DNA of 64,000 nt from Guadua angustifolia (taxonomy: Eukaryota > Streptophyta > Magnoliopsida > Poales > Poaceae). The position numbers and the translations under genes were made by a program. The DNA lies in the NCBI GenBank assembly GCA_036346375.1, contig CM070514.1:17326463-17390462 (forward strand), read 5' to 3'. The notes beneath the pieces were generated by a model. It searched no databases. It was not told the DNA's origin and saw only the letters and a list, made by a program, of their open reading frames with translations. Position 1 is the stretch's first letter. Each line of letters opens with the position of its first letter. Below are positions 10,372 to 20,962 of the stretch, piece by piece.

Positions 10372-12378
10372 TGTCGGGACCCGAATCTGCAAATCGGGGC
10401 CCTCTGTGTATTCTGTACTAGTCTAGGATCACGCTAGTACACACAGGATAAACAAAGTTGAAGTACCACAATCATACATGCAATGAATTAATAATAAAGT
10501 ACTTCAAGCATAAATATAACCGAAGTTACACGACCTTATGGTCACCTTACATTAATTCGCCACGCAGGGCGTTAAATAACAAAGTAGCACAAGTTTAATA
10601 GCGGAAGCAAAAGTAAGATAATGAAACCCCTCGTAGCCACAGGCAACTGACGAGGCTCAACCCTAATCCTCCAGACCTTCGTTGAACTCCTCTTCCCTAG
10701 CGGGTGTTGCTTCTTCTTCTGAGGTTTTTGTTGAAGCAAGGGTGAGTATACAACATACTCAACAAGTCATGCACAATGCAATTCTATTACTACATGCATG
10801 GATTATTCCAAGGGAAAGGTTTAATTGGTTATTTTGCATAAAGCAGCATTACTTTTAACAGATAATCTTAATTAGATTAAAAGCAGTAAAACCATTACTA
10901 ATAATAATTAATTTCTCAATTCTTTCCATAAGTTTGGCACACAGCCCTAAGTTGATTCATCAGTCTTTGGCACACAGCCACCCATTCCACATTTTTATTT
11001 TGAAAATCTGACCCTTGACTGTAATCCCCGAGCATTGTCCAATACCGCGGACGCGGCTATTCGAATAGATTTAACACACACTCTACAAAGGCTGTACACT
11101 TTACCCACAGGATACAGTCGCTCACCACACAGGTGATTGATTACAACAAAGTCTTTCAGATACTAACACTTAACCCGTGAACATCTCCAGTATTGCCTTT
11201 CTAATACTCCCTCACTCGAGCCAAAGTTCGTAAGTGCTAATACCATTAGATGGGTACCAAGCAGCAGTTGATGTATCGCTCCCCACTGCTTACACTTTTG
11301 CGTAATCGCGCCCCGAGGTATCAAAGGAAAGATATTAGAGTCTTACTAAACTAGGTCATCCCATTCCGCATAAGTGGTTGTACTGAGTAACTTCAGTTCA
11401 AAGGCTCGCAAGGTGAAGTCCTTAAGCTCGCCCCTGCAAGACACCCATTTCATATTTCTCGACACAGCTTTTACCATCTTTTAATACATCCCGATGCCAC
11501 ACAGGCCCACCTGGCACGAAGCCTTCTTGCCACTTGCCCCGGTCCAAAACCATTTCCCACCCCGGTTTGCATTTATGCAACACATGCCAATGCCCATTCC
11601 ATTGCATGAGTAGAACCACACACAGTCGCTACCCCAATTCCAAATTCATGACATCGTCAAGCATTATTCCAAAATGCGTTTCATATTTGTTTAGTCAGTA
11701 TTCTTTTGAAATGTGAAAGTCCTTCCGCGCATACAAGCAAACTAAGCACTAGTCACAGTCTAGCCTCCCGTGTTGGCATTATTATAGCAACCAACATAAA
11801 TTAACATCTTAGGGTGACAAGGTTTTTAGGGCATATTAACAGTATAATCAAGGTGGCATAAACAAGATTGGCATATTAGCTACCATATCCAATTTGATCA
11901 ATGGTATTTTTAATTAATATAGCATGCAATATTTAAATCAAAGTATATTTTGAAATCTCGGAACAAAATGATCAAAGCATGACTTGCCTTCGAAGAGTAG
12001 TTGATCCTGGTCTGAAACCTACGACGGGTCTTCGAATTCTCCCTCGACAGCTCCCGGCAACTCGGAGTCTACTCGGAATAAGCGTACACACAATAAATAT
12101 ACTTAAACAAACAGCAAGATCAACACTAAAAATAAAATAAAATTAACCAATAAATAGTTCACATTTTTACAAATTTTTAGGAACTAGAATCGCTCAAATC
12201 GGAGTTAGAACGCAAAAGTTATAGCATTTATAAGTTTTGGAAAATCTAAATAAAGAAAAACCGATTTAATCCTTTTATTTTTCCACTGGAAATCCGGTTA
12301 AATCCCTCGGCTTGACACGTGTCGGCACAGGAGCCAGCCACGTCGGTACGGACACTGACAGGTGGGCCCTCGGGTGAC

Positions 12379-12383
12379 GTCAT
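12379..12383. repeat. Target-site duplication GTCAT of the chromovirus
   Basis: GTCAT at 12379-12383 precedes the left LTR and an identical GTCAT at 23987-23991 follows the right LTR. The target lies in a tgacgtcatgctgacgtcag-type context within the solo LTR. Confidence 0.95.
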
Positions 12384-15284
12384 TGTAACATCCCGAATTT
12401 TGGCCAGGTTTTAAATTTTGGAGTTATTTGAATTTTTTTATGAATTAATCAACCTTTATTTGCATTTAATGGAATTTATCTAAATTTTCTGGGATTTATT
12501 GGATTTAGTTGGATTTTATTTATATCATTTTCCCTTGAGAAATTAAATACCAGGAACTATAATTTTCAAAAATTAAAACTAATATTTTATTTAGGCTCAA
12601 AATACTCAAATATTTTATAGAATTTTTCTAGAATTTTTCGGTATTTTTAGTGCCCCAATTAATTACTTTGAATTTCGTATTTATTTTTAATCGAAAAAGT
12701 TTGAAAATCCTTAGCTACGTTGTTGCACCTAATCGTCCGCCAAGGTGTCAAGATCATGTCGATGATATTTGCGAGTTCCAAGGCATGTCCGCGAATGAAG
12801 TACACCCCGAGCTCAAGACTTCCTTCCGCCATTTCTCATCTCTCTCGCTCACCATCCAACAGAGTATCGCGCATTTAGCTCGCCAGTAGTTCACACTCTT
12901 CCCCGCTTCGGTTTTCTTCAGTGCCGCCGGTCGCTCATCGTTCCCGCGCCGGTGAGACCTTCCCGAGTTCCTCACATCACGCCAAGATCCGTGTGGTTAC
13001 TTCTTCCGAGCGGAGAAGCTTCGGAAACACCGCCGCCTGCGGTCATCTTCTCCAAGTCCGGTGACCTCGCCGCCGCTTCTTCTTCGAACTTCGCGACTCA
13101 CCTCGGTGCCGATCTCCATCGGACGCCTAAGGTAACGCCACGTAGTCCGCTAAATGATGAACCACCGGTTAGCCCTTGCGCCGCTAGATTCAATCCGACG
13201 GCCGAAAGTAGATGGTACGCGTGGCTTGATGGTTCATGCGACGTGTCGATCGGCCGACATGTGGGGCGGGCGCATTCACCGGCCCACTCGTCGATGGGTG
13301 GACTGCCCGGCCGGTCAAGGCCAAGATGACGCGTCATCCCGCCCACTGTCAAGGGCCGAGAGCGACGTGATTCGCTCTGGTGCCGACAGCGCTGTCGCCG
13401 AGAGATTTAATCCGGATTTTCAGTACAAAAATAAAAGGATTAATTCGGTTTATTCTTTTATGAATTTTCAGAATATTGTAGAGGCTATAACTTTTATGAT
13501 TTTAACTCGGATTTGAGTGATTCCAGTGCCCAAAAATTTGTAAAAATATGAACTATTTAATGATGATTTTTATTTTATTTTTAGAATTATCTTGCTGTCT
13601 GTATAGTGTGTTTATTGTGTGCTTGCTTGTGCCGAGTAGACTCGAGTCGCCGGGTTTAAATCGAGGAGAATTTGAAGACCCGTCGCAGAACCTCGACTGT
13701 AACCAACTCCTCTTCAAGGCAAGTCATGCTTTGATCATTTCGCGCCTAGTTTTAAAAGTATATTTTGACTTCCATATTGCATGCTATGTTAAGTACAACC
13801 ACTATTGATTAAATTGGGAAATGGTAGTTAAAAGCCAAACTTGTTATGCCACCTTGATTATAATGTTTATATGCCTCAAAACCTTGTCCACCCTAAGATG
13901 CTTAAATATGTTGGATGCTAATATGATGCCAACACGGAGGCTAGACCGTGATTAGCCGCTTAGCCCGCTTGTAGCGTGGAATGACTTTCAAATATCAAAT
14001 GAATATTGACTAAACATTATGGAACGATTTTGGAAAATGCGATGATGTCATGAATTGAACCGGATAGTGACTTTGTGTGGTGCTATTCATGAAATGATGT
14101 GGAAAATGGCATGTGTTGCTTAAGTATAAAGTGGGGTGGGAAAATGATTTGAACTGGGCAAGTGGCAAGAAGGCTTCGTGCTGTGGGCCTCGGTGGCAAT
14201 AGGGTTTGTGTGCCGAGTTGTATAAATGGATGTCTTTCCCGGGACATTAAGGACTTAACCTTGCGAGCCTTTGAACTGAGTTCGTGTACAACCACTTGTC
14301 CTAATGGGACGGACCTAGTTAAGTAGGTTTCGACCTCTTTCCTTTGAAACCTCGGGTGACAAAGGCACATCGCTGCAATCAGAGGGAAGCGTACTGGTAC
14401 ACGACTTGGTACCCATTCAACAGTGATTTTGCTGTCTAAACTTCGCTCGAGTGAGGGAAGTGTTAGAAGGAAGTGTCGAGAGGGTTCATCGGTCAAATGT
14501 TAGTCTCTCAAAGACTTTGTTGCAATCAATCGCCAGTGTGGTGAACGATCAGATCCTGTGGGTAAAGTGTACACCTCCGCAGAGTGTGTGTGAATCTATT
14601 CAATAGCCGTGTCCATCAGATCGACATTGCTCGGTGATTACAAATAAGGGTTAGATTTTCAAAATGAAAATGTGGAATGGGTGGTCAGGTGCCAAAAAGT
14701 CGTGTGAATGAAATTAGGCTGTGTGCCAAACTCTTGGAAAAGAATTGAGAAATTAATTATTAAATATTATTGATCTTATCGCTTTTAATCTAATAGGATT
14801 ACCTATCAAAAGAAATGTCGCTTTATGCAAAATAACCAATTAAGCCTTTCCTTGAATAAGCCTTGCATATAGTAATAGTCTGCAGATTGTGCATGACTTG
14901 TTGAGTATGTTGTATACTCACCCTTGCATCGACAAAAACCTCGAAGAAGAAGAAGCCGTGGCTTGGAATGAAGAGTTCGTCAAGGCCGGAGGATTAAGGG
15001 TTGAGCCGCACTCAAGAGTTTGTGGCTAGGAGTGGTTCCGCTTATCGTATTTTGCTTCCATTGAATGAACTTGATATCGATGATATTTATCGCTCATGGC
15101 TAAGTATTGTAAGGCGACCATAAGGTCATGTAACTCATTACTATTAATGTTTGAAGTACTTATTATTTATTTCACTGTATGATTGTGGTACTTCAACCTG
15201 CTTATCCTGTGTGTACTAGCGTGATCCTCGACTAGTATGAGAATACACAGAGTGTCCGAACTCCGTGAAGATTCGGGCACGACA
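12384..15284 (+). repeat. Left (5') LTR of the chromovirus
   Basis: Starts TGTAACATCCCGAATTTTGG and ends GATTCGGGCACGACA, 2901 bp. It aligns over its length with the right LTR at 20963-23986 but lacks about 110 bp present there (right copy 21297-21450; left copy around 12715-12757). The many other differences are mainly 1-4 nt gains or losses in GC-rich parts. Short ORFs within it (12650-13808, 14083-14496) differ between copies and are not genes. Confidence 0.92.
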
Positions 15285-15287
15285 GGA

Positions 15288-15300
15288 TGGTATCGAGCCA
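15288..15300 (+). other. Primer-binding site, tRNA-iMet type
   Basis: TGGTATCGAGCCA lies three bases after the LTR end and closely matches the usual plant PBS TGGTATCAGAGC. Confidence 0.85.
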
Positions 15301-15498
15301 TACCGACCGTAGGACTTGACCCTAGTTAGATCGGCCGCTTTAATGGAGTCCAAATTAATTTCTAAAGAATAAAATCTAGACAAGAATAATCAATGAAATC
15401 TTGACTCATCTCTTCTTCTTTACTTCATACCTCTGCTGTATTTTTGCTATTACTTTCGTGTTCTTTAAAAATTTGTTGTTACGACGCTGCTTTGGCAG

Positions 15499-16204
15499 AT
15501 GCGGATGGTTCACTCCTTTGGAGAGCGCCACGGTGGCTCTGTTGCGGAGCTCGAGGATGCTCCTGTGTTGGGAGGCTTTGACCGACCACTCTACAAGTCC
15601 CGCACCGATAGTCAACGGGATTGCTCGTGGATGGGAGACGACTCGACCTTGTACGCTCGAGCACGCTGCGTGCTAGTCGTCGCCCGCCTCGCAGGTGAAG
15701 CGAGCTACCACGAGGCGGGCATACAGAGTGTGCCCGAGTTGCGCAAGCGCCGATCAGCCGACCACGGCTTTGAGCCTGTGGGATACCGCCTTCCGTGTGC
15801 ACTCAAGACGCTGGTGGACCCTCGCAGCCCGCTTGGACTCGAGGATGACGCCGTCAGACACTGGGCAGGTTCGCGGCAGCAGAGGAGGTGATGGACGCCA
15901 CGACCACGGAGCTGCGGGCCGTCTACGCGCTTTTGGAGGAGACCGAGGAGGCCTTACGAGAGACCCGCATGCACGCTGCTCAGAGGATCGCCGAGCTGAG
16001 GAGGCTCTTACGGCAGGGGAGCCAGACGCCGTCATGGAGCTCGACGACGACGCGAGGAGCCGAGGAGCGAGAGCCAGCCAACAAGAAGAGGACCAAGACG
16101 GTGGAGCCCCAACTGCACCCGTGGGAGGGCATGGGGACGCTTGCCTCGATGCCAAGACACCCGCCGGTTTACGGATCGGCGAGCGCAAGATGGTTGGCTT
16201 GAGG
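15499..16204 (+). other. GC-rich leader ORFs between PBS and gag
   Basis: Two open frames lie in a GC-rich block between the PBS and the gag remnants. The first ends with TGA at 15889-15891; the second begins at ATG 15891 and overlaps that stop. The second (to 16202) has a coiled-coil-like N-terminal half (ELRAVYALLEETEEALRET, then HAAQRIAELRRLLRQ) and a basic middle. I do not recognise either product. Base composition differs sharply from the AT-rich LTR and the pol region, so a captured fragment or a family-specific leader are both possible. The two frames may also be one coding frame with a small indel. Confidence 0.35.
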
Positions 16205-16488
16205 AGTGATGATTTGTCGTGATGCACGATGTCGACTTTGCGTTGAGACTCGCTTGTTTTGAGTCGCGTCTTTATTTCCGAACTTTAGTATGCGATGTTG
16301 TAATGAACAATTGGATGTGATGGTGGTGATTGTCGATGGTTACATAGTCCTTAGACTATGTACTAAACCATTTAATTATTATTTATGCTTGAATGCTTAA
16401 TGGTTCTATTTAAGTTACACCTGCTTCCCGTATAAGTTCCATACTCGCCTATTCTTTTTCCTCTTATCTCTAAACCTCAAGAATCAAC

Positions 16489-17600
16489 AGATGGTGAACA
16501 CTGCAACAACGGAGCAGAGGCAAGGATCACGCCACGAGTCGGCCAGACCATACACCGCCACCCCAGCAAAGCACCGCCAAGGATATGCAGAACTTAGGCG
16601 ATTTCGCAAAGACAAACGCGATTAATGCAAACAATGATGACAACAAGATAACAACAAAGACTCAGCCGCCGCTAACAACCAAGTCAGGAACAATGGGCCA
16701 CGCCCTACTCAAGATTATCCGAGTTTATGAGGACTCGGCCACGACATTCTCGGCAATGCTAGTCCCTTAGAGGCGATGATTGGTTGAGAACTATCGAAAG
16801 GAAATTGCACATAACCCAAAGGTGAAGGACATGAGAGGGTGCTTTATGCCTCACCAAACTTGAGGAACAAAGCGGTGAATGGTGGGAGAATTATCACAAG
16901 ATCGCAGAGAACCCGCAGGAGATTACTTGGGAGGAATTCACCTAGCTTTTCGTCAATACCATGTGCCGGAGGGTATTATGGAGCTGAAAAGGAGGAATTT
17001 CGAGCTCTGAAGCAAGGAGGCCAGCAAAGGCGATTATCCAATAAATTCACTCGCTTAGCACGCTATGCACCGGATGACGAGCAACGGATAAAGCAAGGCG
17101 CCTCGCTTCATGAAGGACTTAACTCGGAAGCAGTGGGACGATTACCCACACCTTCCCGGATTTTCAAGAGTTAGTAAACAAGGCGCTATCTTCGAAGACA
17201 AGCGCAAAGAATCGACGACAATCATAAACGCCGCATGGCTCTTCAAGGAGGACGTCGGGGTCATAAGAAAACAAAATGATACCCCAAAGAATTCACCGAT
17301 TCCGGCCGAGGAACAAATGTCGACGCCGCCACCAATGCCAAGACCGGTCGGACAAACCCTCGAGACTCCCATCGAATTAATAATCGAATAGTGGAAATCG
17401 GCAAATGGCGTGAAGACGCCGCTACAAGCGTGAACGAGACGGGCATTTCGCCAATGCGTGCTCAAAGAAAGGAGGCGTGACACCAAGACGCTTCAATCTA
17501 GGGAACACCCCACCAAGACCCCTAACCAAGGAGGAAGCCGAGGACACGCTCAAGCCGGAGCTACGCCACGAGCATTCACACGAGGCGGATTAATCATATC
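16489..17600 (+). pseudogene. Degenerate gag of the chromovirus
   Basis: ATG at 16492 opens a basic N-terminus that soon hits stops. Capsid-like blocks are recognisable only by switching frames: a W-L-R-T-I-E-like start near 16780, a WWENYHKIAENPQEITWEEF-like block near 16880-16950, and LKQGG...FTRLARYAPDD at about 17010-17080. A zinc-knuckle remnant (C...GHFANACSKK) is readable around 17395-17470. At least four frame switches are needed, so no Gag can be made. Confidence 0.7.
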
Positions 17601-17929
17601 TCCGCAGCAGCGAAGTCCAAAATGCTACGGACGCGTGTGTTTCGGTAAGTTCCTAGTCAACTCAAAGGCAGCCACCGTATTATTTGATTCAGAGCTTCAG
17701 ATTCGCTCGCTTTCGAGATTTTGCCGTGACAAATGATCTCGATATTGTTAACCTTAAGAGTACACTCCTAGTTCAATCTCGATCCGAACTCCGTTCTAAG
17801 GTCGGATGTTCCGGAGTTAAGCTACTAATAAAAGGAGTAGAGTTCCTAGCTAACCTTATTATATTAGACACCCAAACCCCGGATGTTATCACGGGAATGG
17901 ATTGGTTGACTAAACATAAGGTCAGATAG
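17600..17929 (+). pseudogene. Protease remnant of the chromovirus
   Basis: GKFLVNSKAATVLFDS (17640-17690) ends at the position of the aspartic-protease active site, but the frame then diverges (ELQIRSLSRF) instead of giving the usual D-S-G-A-S-H-S-F. The downstream part resumes in another frame at 17684-17929 with FLANLIILDTQTPDVITGMD, the typical region before a G-M-D-W-L motif. The active site is therefore disrupted by a frameshift. Confidence 0.7.
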
Positions 17930-18199
17930 ACCGTGGACGGAGAGTTGTGTCTATTGAGAGCCCCAAGGTAGGAAAGTGGAATTTCAAGCAAATGGCGATT
18001 CGAGGAGGACAGATGTTAGTAAATAAATTGGAGACTGTCAGTATAAGAGATGTACCAGTGGTCAGTGAATACCCAGATGTTTTTCCCGAGGAATTACCGG
18101 GAATGCCACCGCACGAGACATAGAGTTCAGTAATTGACTTAGTGCTCGAACAAAGACCGATAGCAAAGAGGCTATATCGGATGTCTACCAAGAATTGGT

Positions 18200-19594
18200 A
18201 GAAATGAAGAAAGCAGATTGAGGAGTTGTTGGAAAAAGGATTCATCAGGCCAAGCTCGTCACCATGGGGAGCACCGGTTCTATTTGTTAAGAAAAAGGAT
18301 GGGAGTTTTCGGATGTGTATAGACTATCGCACACTTAACGAAGTGACGATAAAGAATAAATACCGTTACCCTAATAGATGATCTTTTCGATCAATTAAGA
18401 GGAGCAGGAGTATTCTCCAAGATTGACCTTAGGTCAGGATATCACCAGCTGAAAATCAAGACAGAGGACATACCCAAGACCGCATTTTCCTCAAGATATG
18501 GACATTATGAGTTCACCGTTATGTCATTTGGATTGACAAATGCGCCAGCATACTTTATGAACTTGATGAATAAAGTATTTATGGAATACTTAGATAAATT
18601 TGTGGTTGTGTTCATAGATGATATTTTGGTTTATTCAAGGGCGGATGAAGAGCACGCCCAACATTTGAGATTAGTGTTGAAAAGCTAAGGAGCAACGGTT
18701 GTATGCAAAGTTTAGTAAATGCGATTTACGGAAGAGTAAGGTAGATTTCTTAGGGCATGTCATGACTGCCGAAGGAATCGCAATGGACCCAAGCAAGGTT
18801 GAGACAGTGCTACATTGGGAGTCGCCTAGTACAGTTTTCGCAAGTTCGGAGTTTCCTTGGAATGGCTGGTTATTACCGCCGATTTATAGAAGGATTTTCG
18901 ACAATTGCAAAGCCAATTACGCAATTGCTAAAGAAAGAAAAGAAGTTTGTTTGGACACCGGATTGCGAGAAGAGTTTCCAAGAATTGAAGAAAAGACTGA
19001 CATCAGCACCAGTGTTAGTGCAACCCGATGTGCATCAGAGTTTCGATATTTACTGCGATGCATCACGCCAAGGACTTGGATGTGTGTTGATGCAAAATGG
19101 AAAGGTAGTAGCCTATGCATCAAGGCGATTAAGGCCACATGAAGGAATTACCCGACACACGATCTAGAATTAGCGTACCAGAGTGCACGACCAAGATATG
19201 GCGTCACTATCTCATTGGCAATGATGTGAGGTGTATCTGCACCACAAAAGCCTTAAATACATTTTCACCCAATCGGACTGAACATGAGGCAAAGGAGATG
19301 GTTAGAGCGATCAAGGATTACAACATGGGAATCCATTATCATCTCAAGAAGGCCAATGTAGTGGCCGATGCCCCGAGTCGGAAAAGCCATGGTGCTAATC
19401 CGAAAGTAGAAGAAAGTCAAGAAGAACTATGTAAGGACCTTCAGAGGTTAAAATTGGAAGTTGTTCCGGAAGGATTCGTAGCTGCATTAGCAGTAAAGCC
19501 TATCTTGGAAGATCAGATTAGAGAAGGTCAGAAGAATGATGAGAAGATCGAGAGAATCAAGGCCAAGATGGAGGAAGGCAGCAAAAGATTTTAA
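18200..19594 (+). pseudogene. Reverse transcriptase and RNase H of the chromovirus
   Basis: RT fingers are readable at 18241-18350 (SSPWGAPVLFVKKKDGS, MCIDYRTLNEVTI). After a frame break near 18365 comes an open frame at about 18371-18687 with SKIDLRSGYHQLKI, SFGLTNAPAYFM and an intact catalytic box VFIDDILVYSRAD. A stop near 18687 ends it. The thumb and RNase H follow in changing frames: FLGHVMTAEGIAMDPSKVE (18750-18800), GMAGYYRRFIEGFS and FDIYCDASRQGLGCVL (18860-19080), and VRAIKDYNMGIHYHLKKAN (19300-19360). The catalytic residues survive although the chain is broken at least three times. Confidence 0.85.
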
Positions 19595-19747
19595 GTCGAC
19601 TTAACAAGGTACATTGTGGATGAAAGAGCGATTTGCGTACTCCAACAAAAAGGAATTAAAGCGATTAATATTGAGGAAGCTCATGACTCCAAGTATTCGA
19701 TTCACCCAGGAGCGCAAAAATGTATCAAGATTTGAAAGAAAGATTAC

Positions 19748-20359
19748 GTGGCGAATATGAAGAGAGAGGTTGCTGAACGCGTAGCACTATGTGATGTATG
19801 CCAGCGAGTCAAAGCTATGCATCAGAGACCCGCAGGACTGCTGCAGCCATTGAAAATACCAGAATGGAAATGGGAAGAGATCGGAATGGATTTCATTACC
19901 GGATTGCCAAGGACGCAAGGAGGTTATGACTCCATATGGGTTATCGTGGATCGCTTGACAAAGGTCGCACATTTCATACCAGTGAAGACAACCTATTCAG
20001 GAGATAAGTTAGCCGAGCTATACATGGCAAGGATCGTTTGCTTGCATGGAGTGCCGAAGAAGATAGTATCGGACAGAGGTACCCAATTTACCTCAAGATT
20101 TTGGGATAAATTGCATCTGACAATGGGCACCCGCTTGAATTTCAGTACAGCTTATCACCCGCAGACGGATGGACAGACAGAAAGAGTCAACCAGATATTG
20201 GAAGATATGTTGAGAGCTTGTGCGTTAGCATATACGTCGACTTGGGACAAATGTTTGCCATATGCAGAGTTTAGTTACAACAATAGCTATCAAGCAAGTC
20301 TTCAGATGTCACCTTTTGAAGCCTTGTATGGTCGACCTTGTAGGACGCCGTTAAATTGA
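19748..20359 (+). CDS. Integrase core of the chromovirus (open frame)
   Basis: The frame is open from about 19748 to the TGA at 20357-20359. It includes the end of the zinc domain (CDVCQRVKAMHQ), the catalytic Asp of EIGMDFITGLPRT, the Asp of IVSDRGTQFTS and the Glu of GQTERVNQILEDM, so the D,D,E triad is complete. The usual chromoviral sequence FSYNNSYQASLQMSPFEALY follows. The N-terminal zinc histidines fall upstream in a broken part. The stop at 20359 separates the core from the C-terminal tail, which continues in the next frame segment. This is the best-preserved protein of the element but it is not a complete gene; a start codon of its own is not expected, since integrase is released from a polyprotein. 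Confidence 0.8.
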   Translation: MANMKREVAERVALCDVCQRVKAMHQRPAGLLQPLKIPEWKWEEIGMDFITGLPRTQGGYDSIWVIVDRLTKVAHFIPVKTTYSGDKLAELYMARIVCLHGVPKKIVSDRGTQFTSRFWDKLHLTMGTRLNFSTAYHPQTDGQTERVNQILEDMLRACALAYTSTWDKCLPYAEFSYNNSYQASLQMSPFEALYGRPCRTPLN

Positions 20360-20917
20360 ATGAGACCGAGAGCGTCGTGTCTTCGACCGACATACTTCAA
20401 GAAGTCAAGAGCAAATAGCACCGATCGAGAAAGGTTAAAGATTGCACAAATAAGATGGAAGAGCTACGCAGACAACCGCCGTAGAGATTTGAGTTTTGAA
20501 CCGGAAGATTATGTGTATCTCAGAGTTACGCCGCTTAAGGGAGTCCAGAGGTTTCACAAAAAGGGTAAACTTGCGCCAAGATATGTAGGACCATTTAAGA
20601 TCATCAGCCGTAAGGGCGAAGTCGCCTACCAGTTGGAGTTACCACAGTCACTAGCAGGAGTGCACAATGTTTTTCATGTATCACAACTCAAGAAGTGTCT
20701 CCGAGTGCCTGAGGAACAGACGTCACTAGAAGAAGTTGAACTACGGGAAGACTTGACTTACAAAGAGCAACCGATAAAAATTCTGGACACAATGGATCGG
20801 AAAACAAGAAACAAGACAACCCGTTTGCAGAGTTCGATTGGAGCAACCACACGTAAAGTGAAGCCACCAGGAACGAGAGGAAGATCTGAAAAAGGAATTC
20901 CCAAACCTATTCTATAG
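20360..20917 (+). pseudogene. Integrase C-terminus with chromodomain-like tail
   Basis: Directly after the integrase core stop comes a 185-codon open stretch with LAPRYVGPFKIISRKGEVAY and VHNVFHVSQLKKCL, the GPF/H-V-S-Q-L module typical of plant chromovirus integrases. Then EEVELREDLTYKEQPIKILD introduces the chromodomain position. The expected W-x-x-x-x-x-E/W-E pattern is blurred by small indels (SSIGATTRKVKPPGT), so the chromodomain is probably non-functional. In intact relatives this domain is thought to guide integration to heterochromatin. The polypurine tract follows 33 bp after the stop. Confidence 0.78.
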
Positions 20918-20949
20918 TTAAGCCTCGAATCTCGGGACGAGATTCTCAT

Positions 20950-20961
20950 AAGGGGGTAGGT
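20950..20961 (+). other. Polypurine tract of the chromovirus
   Basis: AAGGGGGTAGGT directly before the right LTR (20963) is the expected primer for plus-strand synthesis. Confidence 0.8.
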
Positions 20962-20962
20962 T

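Noticed and set aside
10372..10437. C-terminal extension of the Copia integrase frame
   Set aside because: This part is solo LTR sequence past the GTATC border; openness is accidental.
13154..13516. ORFs in the GC-rich part of the left chromovirus LTR
   Set aside because: Not kept in frame in the right LTR copy, so not coding.
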